Assembly (NCBI GenBank): GCA_964586775.1
Contig: CAZPJD010000196.1
Location: 1 to 20,138, forward strand
Length of the DNA stretch: 20,138 bases
Direction: 5' to 3'
Source of the DNA: JADLEX01 sp964586775
Lineage (GTDB): Bacteria; Lernaellota; Lernaellaia; JACKCT01
A program made the translations under genes and the position numbers. Under the pieces are notes generated by a model that saw only the letters and a program-made list of their open reading frames with translations, ran no database searches and had not been told where the DNA came from. Positions 5,448 through 13,013 of this stretch are shown one piece after another; within the stretch, counting starts at the first letter, position 1; every line of letters starts with the position of its first letter.

Positions 5448-8366
5448 TCAGACGGCGGACGGCTTCAGGTACTGCCCCGTCGCGCGCAGGTAGAGCTGCG
5501 CGGCCTTCAGAACGGCGAGTTTGTACCAGGGCATGGCCTGCATGCGTCCCCACAGGTGTTCGTTGCGGCCGAGATCGTCGCACGACTTGTAGCAGCCGCA
5601 TTTCGCGTCGGGATCGTTGCCGATGTTCGAGAACCATGGATCGGACTTCGTGAAGACGTTGGTTTTCTTGCGGAACTCGACCTGATGACGACTCGTCCAG
5701 ATGTCGAGGAACCGCCGCTCGTGCACGCTGCCGTGGGGGATGCGGTGCGATTTGAGGCACCCGTTTACGTTGCCGTTGGCCAGCAGGCGCGAAAAGCTCC
5801 AGCCCACGGTGCATGGCATCGCGTCGATCACGAGGCGGTCGTGCTCGCCCACGGTGGTGTGCTCGCCCGAGACGCGCCGCAGGAACTGGTCGTAGAGGTA
5901 GAGCTGAACGCGCGCTTCCTTTTCGTCGTCCACGATCCATCGACGCACCCTCTGCGCCTCTTCGTAGAGCCACCGCTGCTGCTCGCTATTGAGCAGCAGC
6001 GAATCGGTGCGCCCGGGCATCGTGTCCACGACCGTGAACTCCACGCTCTCGGACTTCGTGTCGATCGCGAAATCGACCATCGCCTTGAACTCGTGAAAGT
6101 TCAGGTTGGTCAGCACGTTATAGGTCTTGATAAAGGGGACCGTGTCCTTGACCTCGTTGAGATAGGTCAGCGACTCCCGCAGATCCCAATACGATTCCTC
6201 GGTCTTGTTGGGGTGCGTGAGCACGTAGGTCTCCGGGCTCGCGGCCCACACCGAGACGGTCATGAAGTCGACCTTCATGCGGGCGAGCTCGTGCGCGACC
6301 TTCTTCCCCACGTTCAGGAAGCTCGTGTTGATGTTGCAGATGAGTCCTTTTTCCTTGATCCGCTCGCAAAGCGGCAGGATCTTGGGATAGGCCATCGGCT
6401 CGCCGCCGCCCGCGATGTAGATCTCCTTGGTGCCCATCCGCACGAGGTCGTCGAGCACGTCGCAGAGCACGTCGAAGTCCAGACGTTGCTTCTGCTCCTC
6501 CACCGGCATCGTCTTGTCGACCAGCAGCGGCGAGCGGCACCAGCACGCGATGCAGTCGTGCGGGCAGGTGTCGGTGGGATCGAACTGAACCGTGTGCGGT
6601 CCGACGAACGCCACGCGCCCGTCGAGCACGCCCGCGATGTCGAGGTTGCCCTCGACAAACCGGCGCAGCGGCGACAGCGGGCCAAGGTGATAGTGCGGGG
6701 GCTTGGGCGGATTCGGCACCCAGGGACGCCGTTCTTTCTTGCCGGTCATGAGCGCGGCGGGTTTCGCCAAACCGTTCGTCCCGTGCCCGTTGCCATTTCC
6801 GTTGCCGTTTTTTCGCTCATGCGTTTCGGACAGCGGACGGGGTTCGGCGAACGGCGCGTCCTCCGGGATGACTAAAACGACATCGGACACGGCGGTCAAC
6901 AGCCCACCGCTCGCACTCGCCGTCGATCCTCCCGAGATGAACTGCACGCGCGAGTACCCACCCTCGGGTGCGGCGTGCATGCCGGCGCCGTTCGCGCCGG
7001 CCGATCCGGCGCCGATGGTCGTCACGACCGGCGAAGCGTCGGGCGTCGCCGCCATCGGCTCCGCCGGTTTCGCCGAGCGCGTCAGTGGCTTCTCGGCGGA
7101 CTTCGGCGTCAGGTATTTGCTCTTGTGAATCGGGCGTGGCGGTCCAGAGGGCTGCACGAAAAACGGCGTGCGGGCCTGACCCTTCTCCACCTTCCAGTTC
7201 AGCCAGCGCGATTCGTCGAGAATCATCTCGTATGCGGTCAGCAGGTTTTGCGCCGTCGCGCCCCAGTTGAATTCGTCCTCGGCGCGACGCCGGGCCTTGG
7301 CCGACAGGCGCTTGCGCAGATCCTCGTCGTCGAGCAGCCGGATGATGCCCTCGGCCAACGCGGCGGGGTCGCCCGGGGGGACGAGAATGCCCGCGTCGCC
7401 GATCATGCGCGGCACCTCGCCCACGCGGCTCGCGACGATGGCCTTGCCCGCCGCGAGATACTCGCAAACCTTGAGCGGCGACTTGGTCGCCACTTGCGCC
7501 GTATCGGCGAAACACGCCACCGCCACGTCCGCCGCGGCGACGTACTCTGGCACCACGTCGTGGTCCACCGCGCCGGTGAAGATCACGTGGTGGCCCACGC
7601 CGATCGTCTCCGCGAGTTGGAAGAGCTCGCCGAACCGCTCGCCGCCGCCGACGACCATGAAGTTTGGCGCGCGCCCGCTGTCGAGGACGATCTTGACCGC
7701 CTGCAGGAAAAGTTCGAGGTATTGCGCCCCGTGAAGCTGGCCGAGGTAAAGGACCGTCGGCCCCTCGATGTGGTGCTCCGCACGCACCCGCGAGCCGTCG
7801 TTTTCCGGTTTGAATCGCTCCAGATCACCGCCCACGTGTCCATCGAAAAGGCGATTGTCGGGGACGCCGAGGTCGATCGCCATGCGGCGCAGGGCCTCGG
7901 ACGCGACGCTCACGGAATCGCACAGGCGCGGCAGCATGCGCTCGAAGACACGGATGCCCGTGCCGACGAGGCGGTTCATCGGGTTGTAATTGTAGATGCC
8001 CCACTCCCAGTCGTCCCAGTCGTAGTGCACCGGCTTGCCGAGTCGATACCCGGCCCAGAGCGCGGGGATCGAGACGTGGGGGAAGCACTTCTGGAAATGG
8101 ATGACGTCGGCCCAGCGCGCGAGCTCGGTGACGAACTTCATCTTGCCGACGAGCGCCATCTGGAAGCGGTACGAGGGAATCGTCGTGAACGGGAATTCCT
8201 GGCGGGCCGTCGCCTCTTCGAGGCTCGTGCGCGGATCGATCAGGTGGTAGAGGAGCCGGACGTTGTGGCCGCGCTTGACGAACTCGGTGGCGAGATAGGT
8301 GATGCGAACCGTCCACGGCTCGGAGTTCGAGTAGATGTCGTGCGGATGGAGCATCAGGATGTTCAT
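5448..8366 (-). CDS. GT4 glycosyltransferase fused to a radical SAM/SPASM-like domain
   Basis: A single 972-residue frame. Residues 1-385 form a GT-B glycosyltransferase of the GT4 kind: N-terminal LMLHPHD, VLYLGQLHG (205-213), and KSPLKVCEYLAAG (295-307), where E302 is the conserved nucleotide-sugar Glu and the first Glu of the EX7E motif is absent. Residues ~386-560 are a Pro/Ala/Ser/Gly linker with a Gly-Asn repeat (520-532). Residues ~561-972 form a radical SAM domain: a CX3CX2C cluster motif (C601, C605, C608), GGGEP (653-657) and a Cys-bearing C-terminal region (C852, C870, C923, C925, C929) suggesting a SPASM/twitch-type auxiliary cluster. This radical SAM part is a clear paralog of the one in the gene at 2088-4808. 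The next gene starts after 7 bp. Acceptor sugar and radical chemistry are unknown. An internal start at M540 could release the radical SAM part, but nothing requires it. Confidence 0.88.
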   Translation of the reverse strand: MNILMLHPHDIYSNSEPWTVRITYLATEFVKRGHNVRLLYHLIDPRTSLEEATARQEFPFTTIPSYRFQMALVGKMKFVTELARWADVIHFQKCFPHVSIPALWAGYRLGKPVHYDWDDWEWGIYNYNPMNRLVGTGIRVFERMLPRLCDSVSVASEALRRMAIDLGVPDNRLFDGHVGGDLERFKPENDGSRVRAEHHIEGPTVLYLGQLHGAQYLELFLQAVKIVLDSGRAPNFMVVGGGERFGELFQLAETIGVGHHVIFTGAVDHDVVPEYVAAADVAVACFADTAQVATKSPLKVCEYLAAGKAIVASRVGEVPRMIGDAGILVPPGDPAALAEGIIRLLDDEDLRKRLSAKARRRAEDEFNWGATAQNLLTAYEMILDESRWLNWKVEKGQARTPFFVQPSGPPRPIHKSKYLTPKSAEKPLTRSAKPAEPMAATPDASPVVTTIGAGSAGANGAGMHAAPEGGYSRVQFISGGSTASASGGLLTAVSDVVLVIPEDAPFAEPRPLSETHERKNGNGNGNGHGTNGLAKPAALMTGKKERRPWVPNPPKPPHYHLGPLSPLRRFVEGNLDIAGVLDGRVAFVGPHTVQFDPTDTCPHDCIACWCRSPLLVDKTMPVEEQKQRLDFDVLCDVLDDLVRMGTKEIYIAGGGEPMAYPKILPLCERIKEKGLICNINTSFLNVGKKVAHELARMKVDFMTVSVWAASPETYVLTHPNKTEESYWDLRESLTYLNEVKDTVPFIKTYNVLTNLNFHEFKAMVDFAIDTKSESVEFTVVDTMPGRTDSLLLNSEQQRWLYEEAQRVRRWIVDDEKEARVQLYLYDQFLRRVSGEHTTVGEHDRLVIDAMPCTVGWSFSRLLANGNVNGCLKSHRIPHGSVHERRFLDIWTSRHQVEFRKKTNVFTKSDPWFSNIGNDPDAKCGCYKSCDDLGRNEHLWGRMQAMPWYKLAVLKAAQLYLRATGQYLKPSAV
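6771..6809 (-). repeat. Degenerate hexanucleotide repeat encoding a Gly-Asn linker
   Basis: Codons alternate AAC/AAT and GGN, giving N-G-N-G-N-G-N-G-H-G-T-N-G between the glycosyltransferase and radical SAM domains (residues 520-532). The 11-mer TTTCCGTTGCC (plus strand, 6796-6806) recurs at 3301-3311, in the Gly-Asn linker of the other radical SAM fusion. Confidence 0.7.
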
Positions 8367-8376
8367 CGCGCCAAGG

Positions 8377-8381
8377 CTCCC
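8377..8381 (-). promoter_or_regulatory. Ribosome binding site for the GT4-radical SAM gene
   Basis: GGGAG on the minus strand lies 10 nt before the ATG at 8366 and supports that start codon. Confidence 0.45.
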
Positions 8382-8441
8382 GCTGGTCCCCGCCCGGCGC
8401 GCCGCGCGCGTCCAAGGGGACGAATCACTACGAATTTCGTC

Positions 8442-8470
8442 ATGATAATCAAAGGTCCGCTGTTTTCCTA
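8442..8470 (-). promoter_or_regulatory. Weak candidate promoter upstream of the GT4-radical SAM gene
   Basis: On the minus strand TAGGAA (8470-8465) and TATCAT (8447-8442) are spaced 17 nt apart, about 75 nt before the ATG at 8366. The -10 box is fair and the -35 box poor. The palindrome at 8430-8440 lies just downstream and could be an operator. This is pattern matching only. Confidence 0.22.
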
Positions 8471-8492
8471 GTGACCCCGCACACCCAAGATC

Positions 8493-8517
8493 CGCCGATT
8501 TGCACGGGATTTCGGCG
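8493..8517. repeat. Short inverted repeat just downstream of the DUF885 gene
   Basis: Arms CGCCGA and TCGGCG are separated by 13 nt. On the minus strand, the direction of transcription, no T-run follows, so it is not a convincing intrinsic terminator. On the plus strand it is followed by TTTT, but no plus-strand gene precedes it. Confidence 0.3.
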
Positions 8518-8551
8518 TTTTACGGCTCTTTCGCCCGCAACATGACCGGGA

Positions 8552-10180
8552 TCACGCGCCGCCGATGCCGAGCGCATCCAGGACGACGGGACGAAGCAGC
8601 GCGTGCGGCAGGTAGCCGTTGGCGCAGATGGCATCGTGAAACGCTCGGTCGGAATATCGTGCGGGCGCCGCATCGCGGCACTCGCCGCGCAGACGCGCGA
8701 TGAGTGTCTTGCCGATGAGATACGAGAGCAATCTGCCGGGTTGCAAGCGCGCGCGGCGGACCTCCGCCCGCGCTCCGTCGATGTCGAGCGCGGCCTCGCG
8801 CATCATGTAATCCGCCGCCTCGTCGTCGCTCCACTCGCCGCACGCGAGACGCACGTCCGTCACCACCCGCGCCGCGCGCCAGACCGCCGCGCGTGCCTGT
8901 GCGTGCCGCGCGCCCGCCGTGTCGTAAAAACCGCGGTCCAGCATCAACTGCTCCGCGTAGTGAGCCCATCCCTCCATCGTCTCGGGTGCCTGCACAAGCC
9001 AGCGCGTCCTGGAGCCGAAGCCCGTGACGAACGACTGAAGAAAGTGACCGGGGTAGGTCTCGTGCGCGACGAGGTTCGTGAGTTCCCCGTCCGAAAAGCG
9101 CACGGCGAGCGCAACGTCATCGGGCGGGGGCGTCACCATGCAGACGCCGCGACGGGGTCGCCCGAACTTGCCGGGCGGAAACATCGCGGCGAAGGGACTG
9201 AAGGGGCGCAGAAACGAAGGCGTCTCGACGACCTCGACCGCGTCCCCGTCGGGGATGTGGACAAGATCTTCGTCGATGACGAACTGCCGCGCCTCGGCGA
9301 CGCGCCGACGCACGCGGGCGAGCACACGCTCGAACCCCGCCGCATCGCGGTCCTCCAGACGCATCCGCGGATCTTCGGACCCGAGGCCCGACGCAAGTTC
9401 CCGCGTCGTCTGCGCGAGGCGCATCCTGCCGCGGTCCAGCGCGTCCAGCGCGAGACCGAGGATATCGGGAACATCGAGGCCGATTCGCCGAATGCTCAGC
9501 AGTTCGTCGAAGCGCTCGCGACCGATCGATCCATCACCCGACCCGCGCGCGACGAGCGTGCGTAGCCATTCGATGTGCGTCTCGATCGCGCGAACCGCCT
9601 TTGCACACGAGCGCTCGAACACATCGGCCGTGCGGGCGTCGCCCGATCGCGCCGATGCGCAGAGTTCGCGCAGAAATCCCGGCGCGGCGAGCGCCGTTTC
9701 GAGCGCGGCCTCGCCGAGCGGCGTGGCGATGCGCTCGTCGCGGAATCGTCCGCGAAATTGATCGAGATATACGGGCAGCTCCCACAGGCGCGCGGCCAGC
9801 GCCGCCAGCCGCTCGCCCATCGGCGCATCGTCGCGCACGACGGCGAGAAAACACACCGAGAGCATTTCACCGAGCGCGTCCGGGTTGGGCCGGCCCCATC
9901 TCCGGTCGTCCATCGAAAACCGCGCGAGGTCGTACGCGTATCGAATCACCGCCTTGTCGATCGCCCGCGACGGCGAGAGCGATCGATCGTCGAGCGTGTT
10001 CGCGGCGTCGAGGAACTCCTTGAGCACGACGATGCCCTCGCGCACCGCGTCCTCGCCGCCGTCGGGCATCAAACGGTCGTAGGGTTCCCGCAGCCCCATG
10101 TATGACGCGACGAGGGGGTTCATCGCGAAGTAGCGGTCGAAAAACTCTCTCTCGGCTTTTGCAAAAAGCGCGTCGGACAT
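8552..10180 (-). CDS. DUF885-family putative metallopeptidase
   Basis: A 542-residue mostly helical protein. HETYPGH (373-379) is the HExxxGH-like zinc motif of DUF885, and EGWAHYAE (403-410) is the second conserved block, likely supplying a Glu ligand. Most DUF885 proteins lack a known substrate. No signal peptide or lipobox is visible, whereas many family members are lipoproteins, so this copy is probably cytoplasmic. The ATG at 10180 lies 5 bp after the waaA stop; the frame stays open upstream within waaA, but that extension has no family resemblance. No strong ribosome binding site is seen, so coupling to waaA is likely. Its link to LPS is by position only. It is the last gene before a 185-bp gap. 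Confidence 0.87.
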   Translation of the reverse strand: MSDALFAKAEREFFDRYFAMNPLVASYMGLREPYDRLMPDGGEDAVREGIVVLKEFLDAANTLDDRSLSPSRAIDKAVIRYAYDLARFSMDDRRWGRPNPDALGEMLSVCFLAVVRDDAPMGERLAALAARLWELPVYLDQFRGRFRDERIATPLGEAALETALAAPGFLRELCASARSGDARTADVFERSCAKAVRAIETHIEWLRTLVARGSGDGSIGRERFDELLSIRRIGLDVPDILGLALDALDRGRMRLAQTTRELASGLGSEDPRMRLEDRDAAGFERVLARVRRRVAEARQFVIDEDLVHIPDGDAVEVVETPSFLRPFSPFAAMFPPGKFGRPRRGVCMVTPPPDDVALAVRFSDGELTNLVAHETYPGHFLQSFVTGFGSRTRWLVQAPETMEGWAHYAEQLMLDRGFYDTAGARHAQARAAVWRAARVVTDVRLACGEWSDDEAADYMMREAALDIDGARAEVRRARLQPGRLLSYLIGKTLIARLRGECRDAAPARYSDRAFHDAICANGYLPHALLRPVVLDALGIGGA

Positions 10181-10185
10181 CGCAA

Positions 10186-11496
10186 TCAGCGAGCGTTCTT
10201 TTCGGAACGCGGCGAACTCTCGCCGAGAAGTCCCGCCGCTTCGAGTCGCTCGATCGTGCGGGCGAGCGCGCCGCGCGTCGCCTCGACCGCCACACGGCCC
10301 GCTGCGCCCGCCGCCCGCGCGACCTCGGGATCGCGAATCCATCGCGCGAGGATCGCGGCGAGGTCATTCGCGTCGCTCGTGCGAACCGCCGCCCCGACGC
10401 CTTCGAGCAACTCCATCTCGCGCGCGAAGTTCGCCATGTGCGGGCCCGTCACGACCGGAATGCCCGCGCGCGCCGCCTCGAGCACGTTGTGCCCGCCGAC
10501 GGGGACGAGCGATCCACCCATAAAGGCCGCTTGCGCGAAGGCGAATGCGTGCGTCAACTCGCCGTGCGTGTCGAGGAGCAGCCAATTGCGCCGTGCGACG
10601 CCATCGCTCGGTTGCGTTCGCCGCGCACCCGATGGGTCGATTTTCATCAGGAGGTTCCACACCTCATCGAAGCGCTCGCGATGGCGCGGCGCGAAGATGC
10701 CGACGGCATCCACCGATTCGCGCCGAAGGCGCATCAGCGCATCCATCGCAATCTCTTCTTCTCCCGCGTGCGTACTGGCGAAGACGACCGCGCGGCGATC
10801 ACCGATGAACGCGCGCAACGCGCTCTCCAGTTCGTTTGGTGGGCTCGAAGCGACGGGCGGTTCGAACTTCAGGTTGCCCGTGACAACGCATCGATCGACC
10901 GGCATTCCGATCGCAACGAGGCGCGCGGCGTGAACGTCGGTCTGCGCGAGGACGAGCGAGTACGCGCGAAGGAGCGGCTTGATGAGAATGCGCGCGGCGC
11001 GGTAACGCGGCTCGCTGCGATCCGAGATGCGTCCGTTGACCATCGCGACGGGGATTCCCATGCGGCGCGCGGCGAGCAGGAAACCGGGCCAGAGCTCGGT
11101 TTCGAGCAGAATGGCGCGCGACACGCCAAGGCGCGAAAGCCAGCGCGTCGGGATGCACCCGGCCTCGGCGGGAAAAATCCGCGTTTCGAACGCGGGGAAT
11201 CTGCGACGCGCCTCGTCGAATCCCGTGGGCGTGAGGCACGAGAGCACGACGCGCTCCGCGCCCAGGCGCGCCGTGACTTCGGCGACGAGCGACGCCGCGG
11301 TGATGATCTCGCCGACGCTCGCCATATGAACGAGCACGCGGTCGCGCCGCCCGCTGCGCGGCACGAAACCCAGGCGCTCGGCGAATCCCTTTCGCCAGCT
11401 CGCGCGCATGGTGACGACCGCCGCGACGAACGGCAACGCGACGACGGCGATCGCTCCGGTCAGGATTCGATAGATGAATGCGAGCATGCCCGTCAT
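10186..11496 (-). CDS. waaA: Kdo transferase WaaA (KdtA)
   Basis: This 436-residue GT30 enzyme transfers Kdo from CMP-Kdo to the lipid A precursor at the cytoplasmic face of the inner membrane. A hydrophobic N-terminal anchor (about 5-28) precedes HMASVGE (57-63), whose Glu63 matches the catalytic Glu. Further landmarks are ETELWPGF (132-139), NGRIS (154-158), GNLKFE (207-212), STHAGEEE (241-248), RHRER (271-275) and GGSLVPVGGHNVLE (327-340). The start overlaps the previous stop by ATGA. How many Kdo residues it adds cannot be judged. A lpxK neighbour, common next to waaA, is absent here. Confidence 0.95.
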   Translation of the reverse strand: MTGMLAFIYRILTGAIAVVALPFVAAVVTMRASWRKGFAERLGFVPRSGRRDRVLVHMASVGEIITAASLVAEVTARLGAERVVLSCLTPTGFDEARRRFPAFETRIFPAEAGCIPTRWLSRLGVSRAILLETELWPGFLLAARRMGIPVAMVNGRISDRSEPRYRAARILIKPLLRAYSLVLAQTDVHAARLVAIGMPVDRCVVTGNLKFEPPVASSPPNELESALRAFIGDRRAVVFASTHAGEEEIAMDALMRLRRESVDAVGIFAPRHRERFDEVWNLLMKIDPSGARRTQPSDGVARRNWLLLDTHGELTHAFAFAQAAFMGGSLVPVGGHNVLEAARAGIPVVTGPHMANFAREMELLEGVGAAVRTSDANDLAAILARWIRDPEVARAAGAAGRVAVEATRGALARTIERLEAAGLLGESSPRSEKNAR

Positions 11497-13013
11497 CCCT
11501 TGCCCTCATCGATGCGCCGACGCAATCGCTCGACCGCGTCCGCGAAGGGTCGCGCGAAATATCCGCGAAGGGGGCCCTCGACGTCAAACGAGCGCAGCCG
11601 CCAAACGTTGAGTTTGCGATCGGCCGATCCCATGTGCTGCGACGAAAGATCCTCCACGCCATCGAAGTGCAAAAAGAGTTTCGCCGCGCGCCCCTGATAG
11701 TCCACGTAAATCACGTCGCGGCCGATGAGTTCGTCGAAGCTCTGCCAGATGTCGAACTGCGTTCCCCGGCTCGCGTACGACGCGCAAAAGACGTCGATGT
11801 CGGGCGGGAGATAGAATCGAAGTTCCGACGCGACCTGATAGCGCCGCGCGAGAACGGCGGTGCGCGGCGCACCCGCGCGCGCATCAGCCACGACGCGCGT
11901 CGCAAGATCTTTCCACCCGCGCGACTGCGCGGTGATGTCCGCCGACGCGTGAATCGGCAGGAAGGGCGCGAGCGCGTGAATGTGGATGAGGATGGTCACG
12001 ACCCCCGCGAGTGCGACGGCCGCGATCGCCCACCGCCGCGCACGAACACGCTCCCAGCCGCCCGCCATGGCGTCGGCCGCGAGCAGCGCCCCCGGCAGAT
12101 ACGCGAGCGCGGCCCAGTTGCCCTGCACCTTCGCGCGTAGCGATTGAAGTACGAAATAGCCAAACAGCGCGATCGTCGCCCCCGCGAGCCACCGCCGCCC
12201 GGCGTGGTCGGACGTGAGTGCGCGAAAGGTCGCGACGGCGATCCAACCAAATACGATGGGTGTGACGAGCGCGAACTGCGACGCGAAAAAGTCTCCGAAC
12301 GACGCGAGTCGGTCCGCCATCGAGAACGCAGCATTGGACGAAAGCTTCGTCACGGCGAGGTAGGCGACCCAGTCGTTTCGCGCGTTCCACGCGAGTGCCG
12401 GGATGAAGACAACGATCACGCCCAGAGCGGCGAGATACGCGTGCGGTTTGCGCAGCACGTGTTTCGCGCGACCCGTCGCGATCGCAGCGACAAGCACCGC
12501 CGGGGCGAGGATGACGGCCGAGAACTTGGCGTAGAGCGCGATCGTCGCGCAAACCCCCGCGAGGTACCACCAGCGCGCTTCGTCGCGCAGCACCGCCCGC
12601 GCGAAAAACGCCATGGCGGCTGCCGACGCCGCCGCGAGCAGCGTGTCGTGCAGAATCAGCACCGCGCCGATCGACGTGAGCGGCAGCGCCTGAAGCAGCA
12701 GCACGCCGAGCATCGCGCGCTTCGCGTCGCCCAGTGTGACGCGGCCGAGGTCGTAAACGAAAACCGACGTGACGACCGAGAGCAGCACCGCGCCGACGCG
12801 CAGCGCCGTCGTCGAGCGCCCCAGCACACCCATGACCAGCGCGTTCCACCACGCGATGCCGCCGGGTTGATCCCAGTACCCGGCCGCGAGCCTGTCGGCC
12901 CAGATCGCGTAATACGCCTCGTCGGGAATCAGGTCGGTGCGCCCGATGAGCGCGAGGCGAACGATGGTGAGCGCGCCGAGCGTGAGCGCGAGTGTGCGCC
13001 CCGGCCGCGTCAT
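11493..13013 (-). CDS. ArnT/PMT-like integral membrane glycosyltransferase (GT39/GT83 type)
   Basis: A 506-residue multi-pass membrane protein with about ten or more hydrophobic stretches and a C-terminal soluble part of ~150 residues. Near the N-terminus, DEAYYAIW (31-38) followed by GYWDQPGG (45-52) matches the first periplasmic loop of PMT_2/ArnT enzymes. There the acidic DE pair is catalytic and a polyprenyl-phosphate sugar is the donor. HDTLLAA (about residues 122-128) fits the second conserved loop. The gene lies between msbA and waaA with ATGA overlaps on both sides, so addition of a sugar to lipid A or core on the periplasmic side is likely. The donor sugar (aminoarabinose, galacturonic acid, mannose or another) cannot be read from the sequence. 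Confidence 0.82.
   Translation of the reverse strand: MTRPGRTLALTLGALTIVRLALIGRTDLIPDEAYYAIWADRLAAGYWDQPGGIAWWNALVMGVLGRSTTALRVGAVLLSVVTSVFVYDLGRVTLGDAKRAMLGVLLLQALPLTSIGAVLILHDTLLAAASAAAMAFFARAVLRDEARWWYLAGVCATIALYAKFSAVILAPAVLVAAIATGRAKHVLRKPHAYLAALGVIVVFIPALAWNARNDWVAYLAVTKLSSNAAFSMADRLASFGDFFASQFALVTPIVFGWIAVATFRALTSDHAGRRWLAGATIALFGYFVLQSLRAKVQGNWAALAYLPGALLAADAMAGGWERVRARRWAIAAVALAGVVTILIHIHALAPFLPIHASADITAQSRGWKDLATRVVADARAGAPRTAVLARRYQVASELRFYLPPDIDVFCASYASRGTQFDIWQSFDELIGRDVIYVDYQGRAAKLFLHFDGVEDLSSQHMGSADRKLNVWRLRSFDVEGPLRGYFARPFADAVERLRRRIDEGKG

Larger units (their letters stand above)
8367..8551. other. Intergenic gap between the envelope operon and the radical SAM/carbamoyltransferase cluster
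   Basis: This 185-bp gap is AT-richer in its middle than the flanking genes. It holds an imperfect hairpin at 8493-8517, a perfect 11-bp palindrome at 8430-8440 (ACGAATTTCGT) and a weak promoter-like element. It is the most likely place for a transcription boundary. No small gene is evident. Confidence 0.5.

Noticed and set aside
5438..8471. Two plus-strand frames of nearly 500 codons opposite the GT4-radical SAM gene
   Set aside because: Both are complementary to a gene with intact GT4 and radical SAM motifs and have shadow-type composition.
8493..8517. Intrinsic terminator after the DUF885 gene
   Set aside because: The hairpin has a 6-bp stem with a 13-nt loop and no T-run in the direction of transcription.
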